NCBI GenBank assembly: GCA_030426355.1
Contig: JAUHYQ010000005.1
Location: 1 to 64,000 of the forward strand
Origin: Gammaproteobacteria bacterium
GTDB lineage: Bacteria > Pseudomonadota > Gammaproteobacteria > Steroidobacterales > GCA-2729495
DNA length: 64,000 nucleotides
Direction of reading: 5' to 3'
A program made the translations under genes and the position numbers. The notes beneath the pieces were generated by a model, which saw nothing but the letters and a program-made list of their open reading frames with translations, searched no databases and had not been told where the DNA came from. Below are positions 1 to 10,344 of the stretch, piece after piece (position 1 is the first letter of the stretch; each line of letters begins with the position of its first letter).

Positions 1-424
1 TGCGGCCGTATAGCGCGCTCTGCGGGCCTTTGACCACTTCTATTCGTTGCACATCGAGCAATGCGAAGTTCAGGCCTTCCCGACCGGCAGCGTACACGCC
101 GTCAATAAAAACTGCCGCGTTGGTTTCGCCGAAAATGTCGGTGGGCGCGACACCGCGAATGACCGGTACCGGTAGTGAGTTGCCGACCGGGCTAAAAAAG
201 TTCAGTCCCGGAGTGAAGGACGCGACGTCGTCAAGGTTTTCGATGCGCGCCTCTTCAATCACCCGCTCGCCTAAAGCTGTCACCGCGATCGGCACGTCCT
301 GCAGCCGCTCGTCGATTTTTCGAGCGGAGACAACAATTTCATCGACGGCCGCATAGCCCGACAGCGGTGCGAATAACAGCAAGGCTGCGCTACCGAAAAG
401 GAAATTACTGATACGAAAAGGCAT
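1..424 (-). CDS. TonB-dependent receptor, N-terminal part (truncated by window edge)
   Basis: Reverse-strand reading from ATG at 424: MPFRISNFLFGSAALLLFAPLSGYAAVDEIVVSARKIDERLQDVPIAVTALGERVIEEARIENLDDVASFTPGLNF...VIRGV...VFIDGVY...LLDVQRIEVVKGPQSALYGR; signal peptide plus plug-domain motifs. Absent from the ORF track because it runs off the edge. Confidence 0.93.
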   Translation of the reverse strand, partial: MPFRISNFLFGSAALLLFAPLSGYAAVDEIVVSARKIDERLQDVPIAVTALGERVIEEARIENLDDVASFTPGLNFFSPVGNSLPVPVIRGVAPTDIFGETNAAVFIDGVYAAGREGLNFALLDVQRIEVVKGPQSALYGR

Positions 425-703
425 GCTGATTTCTCCCCAGAGATTTGTTCTATTCTAGCTATTATTCTTATCGCCGGAAGGATTTGGCGCAGGTTGGCCT
501 GGCGCGATTATTCTGACGATGATGTAAACCGCTAATAATACCGCCTGATATGCCCCTGCGAGCACAAAAGGCACCTAGGGTGCCCACTCGTCGAACGCAA
601 ACCCGCCCCACTTCGCATACGGTCTATTTAGTGACCAAGGCGCAAGCCATTGCGTCCTTCGCCGGCAGGTTTGGCGGGGCTGGCAAGCAACAAGCCCGGC
701 AAC

Positions 704-730
704 AAAAAAAGGGCCGGCTGATGCCGGCCC
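704..730 (-). terminator. Rho-independent terminator (minus strand)
   Basis: Perfect inverted repeat GGGCCGGC-TGAT-GCCGGCCC (711-730) with seven A on the left (704-710), i.e. U-run on the minus strand, downstream of the 857-1159 minus ORF. Confidence 0.7.
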
Positions 731-856
731 CGGGGGGGTTGCAACGCGGTTACCAGGCGCGTTGCGGCGATGACATACCAGTCATCATGCTCCGAAAATC
801 ACCGCCTAGGGGGGAGTGCGATGTCCCGGAATTTTTCTTCGTCGATGAAAAAATCG

Positions 857-1159
857 TTAGCCCCGCTCCTTCACAGCGGCGTCGGAAGCCGCCAGCAATA
901 ATGCCGGGGAGCGCGTCAGCTCGATTGCCAGATCGGCTGCCACGCTGTCACCCAGCTCTTTGGCAGCCTGCCGGGCACCGGCGCGAAACGAGTCCGTCAA
1001 CTCCGTGCGCGAGTGCTGTGCATGCTTCGCGACGAGGGTTGGCGCAATTTGAGTGGCCTGCTGCCCACCGGAGCTGATCACGTAGCCCGTGATTCCGGCC
1101 AGAAGCAGGGGCGTAATTCCGATTAAAGCGGGAATCATTGCTTTTGCCTGACCTTTCAT
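857..1159 (-). CDS. Small hypothetical membrane protein
   Basis: 100 aa ORF with one clear hydrophobic segment (IPALIGITPLLLAGITGYVIS), followed by a terminator-like hairpin. Confidence 0.5.
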   Translation of the reverse strand: MKGQAKAMIPALIGITPLLLAGITGYVISSGGQQATQIAPTLVAKHAQHSRTELTDSFRAGARQAAKELGDSVAADLAIELTRSPALLLAASDAAVKERG

Positions 1160-1342
1160 TGCTGTACTTCCTCAATAATCCGCAAACGTCGTGTTGCGGT
1201 TCGGGCTTACTATTGCAGGAAGCGTGCCAACTTTTTATATTTAAAAATATCAATAACTTATAGAAAAAGGTGCTCGCGATAATCCGTTAATAACGAAATA
1301 TCATGATTTTTAAATAACGAAAAGCCGTGTATAGTTCGCCGG

Positions 1343-3187
1343 ATGAATACGCCTTACAGAAAAAAAGAACTGTTTTCGCGCATGCCCGTGATGGCCGCCG
1401 TGCTGGATACAAACGGCCGCTTTCTGGAAGTCAGCGACAGCTGGATAGAGCGGACGGGCTACACGGCGGAAGAACTCCGTGGCCGCTCGCCCGAAGAAAT
1501 CGCAACCAGGGAGTCAGCAAAGCGCATACGCGAGGAGCATTTGCCCGGCTTTCGGCGCACCGGCAAGTTGGATCACGTGTCGGTCGGATTTATTACCAGG
1601 GACGGTACGACGCTGGAACTGCTGATGAAGTCCCGCACGATATACGACAATCAGCGCAACCCGCTGTATTCGATCTCGGTGTTTTTCGAAACATCGGCTC
1701 TGGCGCGCGCTGAGCGGCGCTATGAAGATCTCTATCATTCCACTCCGGCAATGCTGCACACCATCGACACAGACGGTTGCATTACGGATGTCAGTGACCA
1801 TTGGCTCGACAAGCTTGGCTATATGCGCGAGGAGGTCATCGGCCGGTCTATTCTCGATTTTATGAGTGCGGATTCGAGCCAGAAATCCAAACAGCGCCTC
1901 AAAGACATTTTCGAAAAGGGCAACCTCAAGAATATCCCACGGCAAATGGTTACGAAGTCTGGCGAGGTGCTCGAAGTAGTGTGCTCAGCCCATACCGAGG
2001 TTGATAAGGTTCTGGGCATGCGCAGTCTGCTTGTGGCGACCAAGGACATGACCGAGCGCACGCGTGCGGAGTCAAAATTGCGCGAAGCCTACGGTGAAAT
2101 TGCCCGGCTAAAAGAGGAACTCGAGCGCGAACGTGACTACTTGCGGGAAGAAGTATCCGTGTCGATGAATTTCGGGCGTATCGTTGGCGAAAGCCCCGCT
2201 TTGGGTGCGATGCTTGCGCGGATTGAGGCGGTTGCGGATACCCCGGCCAACGTCTTGATCATTGGCGAAACCGGCACGGGCAAAGAACTGGTCGCCCACG
2301 CCATCCATGCGCGGAGTCGCCGCGCCGATGCACCGCTGGTAAAAGTTAACTGCGCCTCCATTCCGCGTGAGCTGTTCGAAAGCGAATTTTTCGGGCATGC
2401 CAAAGGTGCCTTTACAGGCGCGTATAAAGACCGGTTAGGGCGTTTTCAGTTGGCGGACGGCGGCACGATTTTTCTCGATGAAGTCGGAGAAATTCCTCTT
2501 GAGCTGCAAGGTAAGTTGTTGCGTGTATTGCAGGAACGTGAGTTTGAACGCGTCGGCGAAGACGTCACGCGGCGGGTTGACGTGCGCGTAATTGCGGCAA
2601 CCAATCGCGATTTGGAAAAAGAAGTCGAGGCCGGCAATTTTCGCGAAGACCTATATTACCGCCTGAGCGTTTTCCCGGTGCAGGTTCCGCCCTTGCGCAA
2701 GCGGGGCGACGATGTAATCCAGCTTGCCGTGCATTTTCTGGAAAAGATTTGTCGTGATTTCGGGCGATCCGTACCCAATTTTACGCAGACCCAGGTTGAC
2801 GAGATGCGTCGCTACGAATGGCCGGGCAACATTCGCGAGCTTAAGAATGTGATCGAGCGCGCCGTTATCTTGTCGCGGGAAGAGGGGCGGCTGGACTTGT
2901 CGCTGCCTGCCAACGGGGCGTCAGCGCGCACCGTTGATGCTAGCGAAGTCGTGCCTCTGCGGAGCGCCTCCGGCAATGGGCAGGGCTTTGTTACCGAGCA
3001 CCAGATGAAACAACAGCAGCGTGAAAATATCCGTCGCGCCCTGGAGCATGCCGGCTGGCGCGTATCAGGTGAGGGCGGCGCGGCCGAGTTGCTGGGTTTG
3101 AAGCCCAGCACTTTAACCGACCGTATGCGCACGCTTGGGCTCGAAAAGCCTGCCAATGTGAGGCGCAGCCGCAGGGCCGCGGAATGA
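1343..3187 (+). CDS. PAS-domain sigma54-dependent transcriptional activator (two PAS, AAA+, Fis-type HTH)
   Basis: GETGTGKE Walker A, GAFTGA loop, [20 protein letters not shown]; two N-terminal PAS-like repeats; C-terminal HTH. Confidence 0.95.
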   Translation: MNTPYRKKELFSRMPVMAAVLDTNGRFLEVSDSWIERTGYTAEELRGRSPEEIATRESAKRIREEHLPGFRRTGKLDHVSVGFITRDGTTLELLMKSRTIYDNQRNPLYSISVFFETSALARAERRYEDLYHSTPAMLHTIDTDGCITDVSDHWLDKLGYMREEVIGRSILDFMSADSSQKSKQRLKDIFEKGNLKNIPRQMVTKSGEVLEVVCSAHTEVDKVLGMRSLLVATKDMTERTRAESKLREAYGEIARLKEELERERDYLREEVSVSMNFGRIVGESPALGAMLARIEAVADTPANVLIIGETGTGKELVAHAIHARSRRADAPLVKVNCASIPRELFESEFFGHAKGAFTGAYKDRLGRFQLADGGTIFLDEVGEIPLELQGKLLRVLQEREFERVGEDVTRRVDVRVIAATNRDLEKEVEAGNFREDLYYRLSVFPVQVPPLRKRGDDVIQLAVHFLEKICRDFGRSVPNFTQTQVDEMRRYEWPGNIRELKNVIERAVILSREEGRLDLSLPANGASARTVDASEVVPLRSASGNGQGFVTEHQMKQQQRENIRRALEHAGWRVSGEGGAAELLGLKPSTLTDRMRTLGLEKPANVRRSRRAAE

Positions 3188-4656
3188 CAAGCAACAGCTT
3201 CCTGTTGGGCCTCGTGGTGATGTCGCACTTCGCAGTCAGCGGTTCCGCGTGGGCGCAAGCGGCCGCCGACCCTGCCGACTGGTCCGACCTGCCCGCTCTC
3301 TTACAACGCGTGCTGGAGGCGCATGACATCAAGCCCGATCAGGTAGGAATTTACGTTCAGGCGCTGGATTCCGATCAGCCGCTTGTCAGTGCCAACCCGG
3401 TGAAGGGTTTTAACCCCGCCTCAACGATCAAGCTGGTAACAACCTGGCTCGCTTTGTCTGAATTGGGGCCTGATCGCACGTGGCCCACGGAAGTTTATCT
3501 GGGCGGCGAACTGGACCGAGGCACGCTGCGCGGTGATTTGGTAATCAAGGGTTATGGCGATCCGTATCTGCTTACTGAGCGGCTGTGGGCGTTGCAGCGG
3601 CAGCTGAAACTTCGTGGCCTGCAGCGTATCGACGGTGATCTGGTCATCGACAACGGTTACTTTGCGGTAGAGGATACCGATCCGGGTGCCTTTGATGGCG
3701 ACGAGCTCCGCGTTTACAACGTGTTACCCGATGCGCTGCTGGTAAATTTTCAGGCGCTGACGCTCTACTTTGCGCCGGATCCGGCTCGCAACAGTGTGCG
3801 CGTGTTTGCCGAGCCGATGCCGGCGAATCTCGCCATTGAAAACCGATTGCGTCTTAAGCCTGGTCGGTGTGGTGGATTTCGCAATGGTGTGAGTCTTGAA
3901 TTGCAGGGTGGCGCTGTGCGGAATCGACTGGTTGTCTCCGGAGACTACGGTGCGGAGTGCGCATTGTGGTCGATGAGCCGTTCGGTGCTTACAGCACCCA
4001 GTTACGCATACGGAGTGTTTCGTTCTCTTTGGGAGGAGTCTGGGGGTGTGCTCAACGGCACGCTCCGGGTTGATCCGAATGCGCTCGCCGGTTTTCCTCA
4101 AACCAGCGAACCGTTTTTGGTTGTAGAATCGCCGCCGCTGGGTGACCTGATTCGCTCAATCAACAAATACAGCAACAATGTGATGTCGCGACATTTGTTC
4201 CTTACCCTGGGGGCAGATGTATTCGGGGCGCCGGCAACCAGTGCCAAGGCTCGCAAAGCGGCAGAGCTGATTTTGCGGCGACAGGGTCTGGATACCTCAG
4301 CGTTGTATTTGGACAACGGCTCAGGTTTGTCGCGTGATGTGCGCATCAGTGCCGGCACCCTGGCCAGCATATTGCGCAATGCCGGCAGCAGCCCATGGTT
4401 TGCCGAGTATGTGTCGTCCATGTCATTGGCGGGCCTCGACGGTACATTGAAAAAGCGTTTTACAGCAGAGCCCGCCACGGGTCGTATGCATTTGAAAACC
4501 GGCCGAATTGATGATGTCTATGCGACCGCAGGATATGTGCATGCGGCGTCTGGCCGAGATTATGTTGTGGTGATTTTGCAGAATTATCCGGACGCCGATC
4601 GCGGACCCGGTGAAGAGGCGCAAGCCGCATTGTTGAGGTGGATTTATGAGCAGTAA
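3184..4656 (+). CDS. dacB: D-alanyl-D-alanine carboxypeptidase/endopeptidase, PBP4 family
   Basis: Signal peptide; SxxK (PASTIKLVT), SNN (YSNNVMSRH), KTG (HLKTGRIDDV) motifs. Confidence 0.92.
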   Translation: MTSNSFLLGLVVMSHFAVSGSAWAQAAADPADWSDLPALLQRVLEAHDIKPDQVGIYVQALDSDQPLVSANPVKGFNPASTIKLVTTWLALSELGPDRTWPTEVYLGGELDRGTLRGDLVIKGYGDPYLLTERLWALQRQLKLRGLQRIDGDLVIDNGYFAVEDTDPGAFDGDELRVYNVLPDALLVNFQALTLYFAPDPARNSVRVFAEPMPANLAIENRLRLKPGRCGGFRNGVSLELQGGAVRNRLVVSGDYGAECALWSMSRSVLTAPSYAYGVFRSLWEESGGVLNGTLRVDPNALAGFPQTSEPFLVVESPPLGDLIRSINKYSNNVMSRHLFLTLGADVFGAPATSAKARKAAELILRRQGLDTSALYLDNGSGLSRDVRISAGTLASILRNAGSSPWFAEYVSSMSLAGLDGTLKKRFTAEPATGRMHLKTGRIDDVYATAGYVHAASGRDYVVVILQNYPDADRGPGEEAQAALLRWIYEQ

Positions 4657-5260
4657 AGCGCAGCTGTTGAGGTTTCGGTACTGGGTCGTGGCCCTTATGT
4701 TTGTGTGCGTGGGCGCGCAAGCAGAGACCGGTTATGTGACCGACATGTTGCAACTCGATATGTATGCCACGCAAGCCATGGACGGCGCACCGCTCAAAAA
4801 GCTGCGCAGCGGTGACAGCTTCGAGATTCTTGAACGCACGGGCCGCTATGCCCGGGTGCGTCTGCCGGGTGGGCAAAGCGGCTGGGTCAAGTCGCTGTAT
4901 TTGGTTACTACCGAGCCAGCACGTACCCGCTTGAATGCGCTGGAAAAGCAAAACGCTGATTTGCTGGCGCAACTTGATGCGCTCAACAAGCAGTTGGCGG
5001 AGCGAACATCGATGGTAGCTGAGCTTGAGGGTGATCGGGGTACCGAGGCCGAGCAGTTGGCCGCGGCCAGCGAAGAGCTTGCCGCTTTGCGCGACCGCAA
5101 CACAGCACTTGAGAATACCCTGTCGAGCTACGGCAGCAGCGTACCCCTAAGTTGGCTGATTATTATTTCACTGCTGGCGTTGGCACTCGGTGTCGCGGCT
5201 GGCTGGTACTTTATAGACAGTCGCAGTCGTGCCCGGCACGGCGGTTATCGCGTGTATTGA
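4646..5260 (+). CDS. SH3-domain protein, TIGR04211-like
   Basis: Signal peptide, SH3b domain (YVTDMLQLDMYATQAMDGAPLKKLRSGDSFEILERTGRYARVRLPGGQSGWVKSLYL), coiled coil, C-terminal TM. Confidence 0.85.
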   Translation: MSSKAQLLRFRYWVVALMFVCVGAQAETGYVTDMLQLDMYATQAMDGAPLKKLRSGDSFEILERTGRYARVRLPGGQSGWVKSLYLVTTEPARTRLNALEKQNADLLAQLDALNKQLAERTSMVAELEGDRGTEAEQLAAASEELAALRDRNTALENTLSSYGSSVPLSWLIIISLLALALGVAAGWYFIDSRSRARHGGYRVY

Positions 5261-5859
5261 TCATCGGCGCAAGGTGCCTGCAGTAAGGCAAGCATGGATT
5301 CCCGGTAGAGCTGCGCGCCGTCCGGATGCGCGGCATAAATCTTCAGCAACGGTACGGCCGTTCTGCTGATGACTCTAAAGCTGTATGCCGCATCGCGATT
5401 TCTAAGCAACCCTGCATCGGCCGCCTTGCGCAACACACGCTTTAGCACGCTGCCAAATTTCTGGTGGCCTGATTCGATATACGGTGCGATTCCCGGGTCA
5501 TTCAGTGCCGCAATTGCGAGCAGTGCCTCATGATGATGCGCCCATAGTGTCAGGTAGCACTCAATCGTGCCGACAAGCAGATTCTCAGGATCCTGCTTGA
5601 GGATTGACTCCAGGATCAGCGCTCCTTCATCGAATGCCGGATTCATGACGCTTGCCAGCAATTCCAGTTTGTTCGCGAAATAGCCGTAAAACGTGCGTCT
5701 GGAATAACCCGCGTCGCTGAGGATTTGTTCAACGCTTACCTTGTCCAGCCCGTGCTCAGCCACCAGTCTCACGGCACTGTTCTGTAACGCCAGGCGCACC
5801 CGCTGCCGGTTTCGCGCGCGACCCGCGGTGGCGCCGCCTGGTGCTGTTGCAAAGGTCAT
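5245..5859 (-). CDS. TetR/AcrR family regulator
   Basis: N-terminal HTH LALQNSAVRLVAEHGLDKVSVEQILSDAGYSRRTFYGYFANKLELL; ATG start at 5859 preferred over the GTG at 5874. Confidence 0.88.
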   Translation of the reverse strand: MTFATAPGGATAGRARNRQRVRLALQNSAVRLVAEHGLDKVSVEQILSDAGYSRRTFYGYFANKLELLASVMNPAFDEGALILESILKQDPENLLVGTIECYLTLWAHHHEALLAIAALNDPGIAPYIESGHQKFGSVLKRVLRKAADAGLLRNRDAAYSFRVISRTAVPLLKIYAAHPDGAQLYRESMLALLQAPCADDQYTR

Positions 5860-5876
5860 GGAGAACGCTTCCACAA

Positions 5877-5896
5877 AGTATACAGGTATGTATACT
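5877..5896. promoter_or_regulatory. Palindromic operator candidate for the adjacent TetR
   Basis: AGTATAC-AGGTAT-GTATACT, perfect 7-bp arms, in the divergent gap between the TetR gene and the 5926 gene. Confidence 0.65.
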
Positions 5897-5925
5897 ACAG
5901 GCTTTACATCCTGTGGAAAAGAGCA

Positions 5926-6861
5926 ATGGCAAGCACCAAGGCAGAGATATCTTCGTCGTCCGGAGAGCCTAAAGGCTCAAGACTTTGGCAGGCTCCCTAT
6001 GTCGGCATCGTTGTGCTTATTGCAATGCTGCTCGGTATCGGCCTTGCACACGCCGTCATGCGTGCGATTGAAGAAGCGCTCGGGCATGACCTGACCTATA
6101 TCGCGCAACTTTTTATCGGCGCTGCCGCGGTTATCTGGTTGTGGTACGGCGTTAAGTCCAAAAGTGAAAACTTTGCGACATGGACGGGGTTTTTTACCGG
6201 CATCGTTATCTGGATGACCTGGGTAGAACTCTTTTACATGTACTACGGGCGCAAGAATTTCGGCATGATGCCGCGCGTTGATGGTGGCGTGAGTACCGAG
6301 CCTGAGTATCTGATCATGACCGCAACAACGGGCGTGCTGATGTTTATGCTGGTGTTCTATATTTTTGATAAAGACACGCGTTGCAATATGTTCGTGTGGT
6401 TCCAGAAAAAACTGGGTCTGCGCGAAGGCCTGGGGCCCAGCACCAAGACTGCTCGCGATCGCAACTACGCCATCATCACTTTCATGGAAACGGTCTACGT
6501 GACATGGTTTTGCTACGCGTGGAACTTGCTGGTGTTCGATCCGGCTTTCGTCGGTTACGGCAAAGACGCATTTGTCGCTGAACTCGCAACCGTCTTCGTG
6601 TCAATAACCTGGGGCGGCTACTGCTTTAGCAGGTTGTTAAAGTATCGACGAACCTCGACAGCAGTTCGCTACGGCATCCCCACTGCCAATATCCTGTGGA
6701 TCTCGGTTGAGATCATGTCTGGATGGGGTTTAATGACCGAGGTTTGGTTGCAGCCCAGTAAGTATGTGGTGGAAGTGCTGGCGATTACCACAGCATTCGC
6801 TGTGTTGTCCGTGCTTATTTACAGAGCGCCCAAGAAACCATCGGAGTTGCAGGAATGGTAA
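5926..6861 (+). CDS. Uncharacterised polytopic membrane protein
   Basis: 311 aa, roughly 7 hydrophobic segments; no family recognised by eye. Confidence 0.8.
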   Translation: MASTKAEISSSSGEPKGSRLWQAPYVGIVVLIAMLLGIGLAHAVMRAIEEALGHDLTYIAQLFIGAAAVIWLWYGVKSKSENFATWTGFFTGIVIWMTWVELFYMYYGRKNFGMMPRVDGGVSTEPEYLIMTATTGVLMFMLVFYIFDKDTRCNMFVWFQKKLGLREGLGPSTKTARDRNYAIITFMETVYVTWFCYAWNLLVFDPAFVGYGKDAFVAELATVFVSITWGGYCFSRLLKYRRTSTAVRYGIPTANILWISVEIMSGWGLMTEVWLQPSKYVVEVLAITTAFAVLSVLIYRAPKKPSELQEW

Positions 6862-7289
6862 ATCGTATCGTCTCAGTAATAATTATGGGCATGCTTGCGG
6901 GCATAGCGGGCGCCGAGAATACGACCAGCCGAGTGAAGATTCATCCGGGCATGGGTGGCGTGTCCGATATTGGGAATACAGATTGCTCCCTCTTCAATGA
7001 AATGCACTACAACGGCCCGACCGGCATGGAACATCATGTCCTGACCTGGGTGCAGGGCTATGTATTCGCCAAGACGGGGGCGAACATCGATACGCTGCTG
7101 GAACCATTGCCCGATGGCGGGGGTTGGGATTTTGACAGTCTTAGCCGCGTGTTTGTGGATTACTGCAAGGCCAATCCAGATGCGAAGGTCTCCGCGGCAG
7201 CAATCAGCTTGTGGTCGGTTCTCGAGTCCGGTCAGTCTGCACCCTCAGCGCAGCTTGGCGTTACAGACCTAATGCAGGGCCGGCCGTAG
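6855..7289 (+). CDS. Small secreted protein, HdeA/Rap1a-like pattern
   Basis: Signal peptide (IIMGMLAGIAGA); C...(hydrophobic)WVQGYVFAKTG...L.....YCKANPDAKVSAAA resembles HdeA/Rap1a-type small periplasmic proteins; overlaps upstream gene by 7 nt. Confidence 0.55.
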   Translation: MVNRIVSVIIMGMLAGIAGAENTTSRVKIHPGMGGVSDIGNTDCSLFNEMHYNGPTGMEHHVLTWVQGYVFAKTGANIDTLLEPLPDGGGWDFDSLSRVFVDYCKANPDAKVSAAAISLWSVLESGQSAPSAQLGVTDLMQGRP

Positions 7290-7853
7290 TTTGAGAGTGC
7301 TGCAGATTTCCGCTTCAAAGGCGGTTATTTCGTCCAGCCGTGCATTTACAAGTTCCGCTTCGTACTCTTTGTGCAACATTTGCACAAACACGTGCGCGTG
7401 CTTGACCTCGGCTTTCCACAGGCGTTCGTAGAATGCGGCCAGCTCTGGGTCAGCAATGTTTTCCGCGACCAACCGAAAACGTTCCGCGCCGCGGCGCTCA
7501 ATCACGGAGGAGATCAGCAGGCGGTCTATGAAGCGCTCATCCCGGCCATGCCGGGCGCGCGCAAGCAACTGGTTTACGTAAGGATCCGGTTCGTCTTTGC
7601 CCAGTTGCAGCCCCCGTTTCTCCATAAAGCTGTATGCCTCGGCGAAATGTTCCAGTTCCTCCAGAGCCAGCGCAATAAGCTGCGGAATAATTCCGTTGCG
7701 ATCCGGGTACTTGGCAATCAGGCTCATCAGCAGCGCATTGGCTTTGCGCTCACAACAGGCGTGGTCGATCAGAAAGCTGTCGAAATCATTTAGAACCGTT
7801 TTAATCCACTCCGGAGATGTGGTGTACCGAAGGTCTGGAGATTTACTGCCCAT
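7269..7853 (-). CDS. miaE: tRNA-(ms2io6A37) hydroxylase MiaE
   Basis: DHACCERKANALLMSLIAKYPD, ALEELEHFAEAYSFMEKRG, ERRGAERFRLVAE, EVKHAHVFVQMLH: di-iron ligand pattern of MiaE. Confidence 0.93.
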   Translation of the reverse strand: MGSKSPDLRYTTSPEWIKTVLNDFDSFLIDHACCERKANALLMSLIAKYPDRNGIIPQLIALALEELEHFAEAYSFMEKRGLQLGKDEPDPYVNQLLARARHGRDERFIDRLLISSVIERRGAERFRLVAENIADPELAAFYERLWKAEVKHAHVFVQMLHKEYEAELVNARLDEITAFEAEICSTLKLRPALH

Positions 7854-7930
7854 ACGTCAACTCTCAAGGGATTTAAGCTAGAATAAGCACCGCTCGGGTT
7901 GGACTATTCTGCTCAGCCAAGAACAAATAA

Positions 7931-8287
<357 letters not shown>

Positions 8288-8341
8288 ACCCTTCGGTGGA
8301 GATGGCGGAAGCTGAAGAGGCCGGCAGGTTCAGGGGGAAGT

Positions 8342-9646
8342 ATGATTTCTAAGCGACGCAAATGGTTGTCCGTGGCGCCCTTGTCAGTGTTTTTGGCGCT
8401 GGCATCTGCGACAGCTCAGGCGGACGGCCTTGATAGCGGCGATACCGCCTGGATGCTCACGTCCACGGCGCTGGTGTTGTTCATGACGCTGCCCGGTCTC
8501 GCGCTGTTCTATGGTGGTCTGGTTCGCACCAAGAATATCCTGTCAGTTCTGATGCAGTGTTTTGCCATAGCGTGCATGGCGTCGGTATTGTGGTTCATTG
8601 TTGGCTACACCATGGCCTTTGGCGAAGACGGTAGCGGTTGGCTAGGAGGTTTCGGCAAGATATTCCTGCAGGGGGTTGATACAGATTCTCTGTCCGGTAG
8701 CTACCCGGAAACAGTGTTCGTGATGTTTCAGATGACGTTCGCGATCATTACGCCGGCACTGATTATTGGCGGCTACGCCGAGCGTATTCGTTTCAGTGCC
8801 ATGATGCTTTTCTCGGCGCTTTGGTTGCTGTTGGTATACGCACCGGTCGCACACTGGGTGTGGTCCGGCGACGGCTGGTTGGCCCAGCGCGGGTTTATGG
8901 ATTTTGCCGGCGGTGGCGTTGTGCACGTCAATGCGGGTGTCGCGGCACTAGTCGCAGCAATCTACATGGGGCAACGTAAAGGTTTTCCGATGACGCCCAT
9001 GCCACCGCACAACCTGGCGATGACCGTGACCGGAGCTTGCATGTTATGGGTAGGCTGGTTCGGCTTTAATGCGGGCAGCGCGCTGGCCGCTAACGGCAGC
9101 GCCGGCATGGCGATGCTGGTGACCCATATTGGAGCGGCCGCTGGCTCGCTGGCATGGATGGCCATGGAATGGCTGCGTTTTGGCAAGCCCAGTGTGCTCG
9201 GTATTGTCACAGGGATGGTTGCAGGCCTCGGAACGATCACACCGGCATCCGGTTTTGTCGGTCCCGCGGGCGCACTCATTATTGGCTTGTTGGCGGGCGT
9301 GATCTGTTTCTGGGCCACGCAGATTTTAAAACGCAGGTTCGAAATTGATGATTCGCTGGATGTATTTCCGGTGCACGGTGTGGGTGGCTTTCTCGGTTTG
9401 TTCATGACAGCTGTATTGGCTAACAAACTTGGCGGACAAGGTTTCCTGAGCGAGAAAATTACCTCCAGTGGTCAACAGTTTATAGAGCAGCTGATCGGTG
9501 CGGTGTCGATCGCCTTGTGGTGCGGCGTCGTTTCGTTGGTCTTGTTCAAAGTGATTGACATGATGGTTGGTTTACGGGTTTCAGAAGAACAAGAAACCGA
9601 AGGCCTGGATATCACGCAACACGATGAGCGGGCGTACAACGGCTAA
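8342..9646 (+). CDS. amtB: Ammonium transporter Amt
   Basis: Signal-like N-terminus; DTAWMLTSTALVLFMTLPGLALFYGGLVRTKN, DFAGGGVVHVNAGVAALVAA, HGVGGFLG. Confidence 0.96.
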   Translation: MISKRRKWLSVAPLSVFLALASATAQADGLDSGDTAWMLTSTALVLFMTLPGLALFYGGLVRTKNILSVLMQCFAIACMASVLWFIVGYTMAFGEDGSGWLGGFGKIFLQGVDTDSLSGSYPETVFVMFQMTFAIITPALIIGGYAERIRFSAMMLFSALWLLLVYAPVAHWVWSGDGWLAQRGFMDFAGGGVVHVNAGVAALVAAIYMGQRKGFPMTPMPPHNLAMTVTGACMLWVGWFGFNAGSALAANGSAGMAMLVTHIGAAAGSLAWMAMEWLRFGKPSVLGIVTGMVAGLGTITPASGFVGPAGALIIGLLAGVICFWATQILKRRFEIDDSLDVFPVHGVGGFLGLFMTAVLANKLGGQGFLSEKITSSGQQFIEQLIGAVSIALWCGVVSLVLFKVIDMMVGLRVSEEQETEGLDITQHDERAYNG

Positions 9647-9708
9647 TACCATTGGCCGGTACGCAAGATTGATGCAAGCTGTTCAATAGCGGGGTGGGGT
9701 TACTGTTG

Positions 9709-10332
9709 TTACGCGTCTGGTTTAAACCGGACGCGTTTTTTTTTGATTAGACGACTGCCCAGTAACGCCGTGAGAATAACTGCATAAATCAGCGGTTCGG
9801 TGATGACCTCTTTTACCTGCCACCAGAAGTGCCAGACAACAAGAATAGCAATGACGTAAACAAGTCGGTGCAGGGTTAGCCAGCGTTTTCCGAGCCGCAC
9901 CTGCCAACCCCGAGTTGAAGTGATACCCAGCGCAATCAGCCCGGTCAGCGCGAGCGCGCCAAGCGTGATGAACGGGCGTTCCAATATATCCTCAATGATG
10001 GCAGCCCAGTTCAGCCCCTGATCGGGAACAAGGTAGTTCAGTACGTGGGCACTGGCATAGAACAATGCGAACAGGCCTGTCATGCGGCGCAACTGAGTCA
10101 ACCATATGAATCCGGTCAGGCGCCGAACCGGTGTAATGGCCAGCGTGACCAGCAGCAGGCGTAAAGCCCAGATACCGGTGAAATCCTGGGTCGCCTCAAT
10201 GGGATCAGCGCCCAGATCATCTCCTGCCAGACCCAAAGCGCGCAAGATCAACCATGCGAACGGTGCCAGACATGCCATGAACCAGACGGGTTTTACGATC
10301 CGGCGCAGTTGCCGGCGGTTCGGAAAACTCAT
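9709..10332 (-). CDS. msrQ: Protein-methionine-sulfoxide reductase heme-binding subunit MsrQ
   Basis: YedZ-family TM protein; downstream of msrP on the same strand. Confidence 0.93.
   Translation of the reverse strand: MSFPNRRQLRRIVKPVWFMACLAPFAWLILRALGLAGDDLGADPIEATQDFTGIWALRLLLVTLAITPVRRLTGFIWLTQLRRMTGLFALFYASAHVLNYLVPDQGLNWAAIIEDILERPFITLGALALTGLIALGITSTRGWQVRLGKRWLTLHRLVYVIAILVVWHFWWQVKEVITEPLIYAVILTALLGSRLIKKKRVRFKPDA
9711..9744. terminator. Terminator hairpin after amt
   Basis: ACGCGTCTGGTTT AAACCGGACGCGT (one mismatch) followed by a T run; overlaps the msrQ 3' end. Confidence 0.75.
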
Positions 10333-10344
10333 GAACAGGCGTTG

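Noticed and set aside
570-584. GGCACC-TAG-GGTGCC palindrome
   Set aside because: Short isolated palindrome with no positional relation to a promoter or terminator; could be chance.
550-1077. 175-aa + strand ORF
   Set aside because: Low-complexity, Arg/Pro-rich translation spanning a terminator hairpin and antisense to the better-supported 857-1159 gene; probably spurious.
5926-6861. AmoC/PmoC-like monooxygenase subunit
   Set aside because: Membrane topology and size were suggestive, but no metal-ligand motif or amoA/amoB neighbours are visible.
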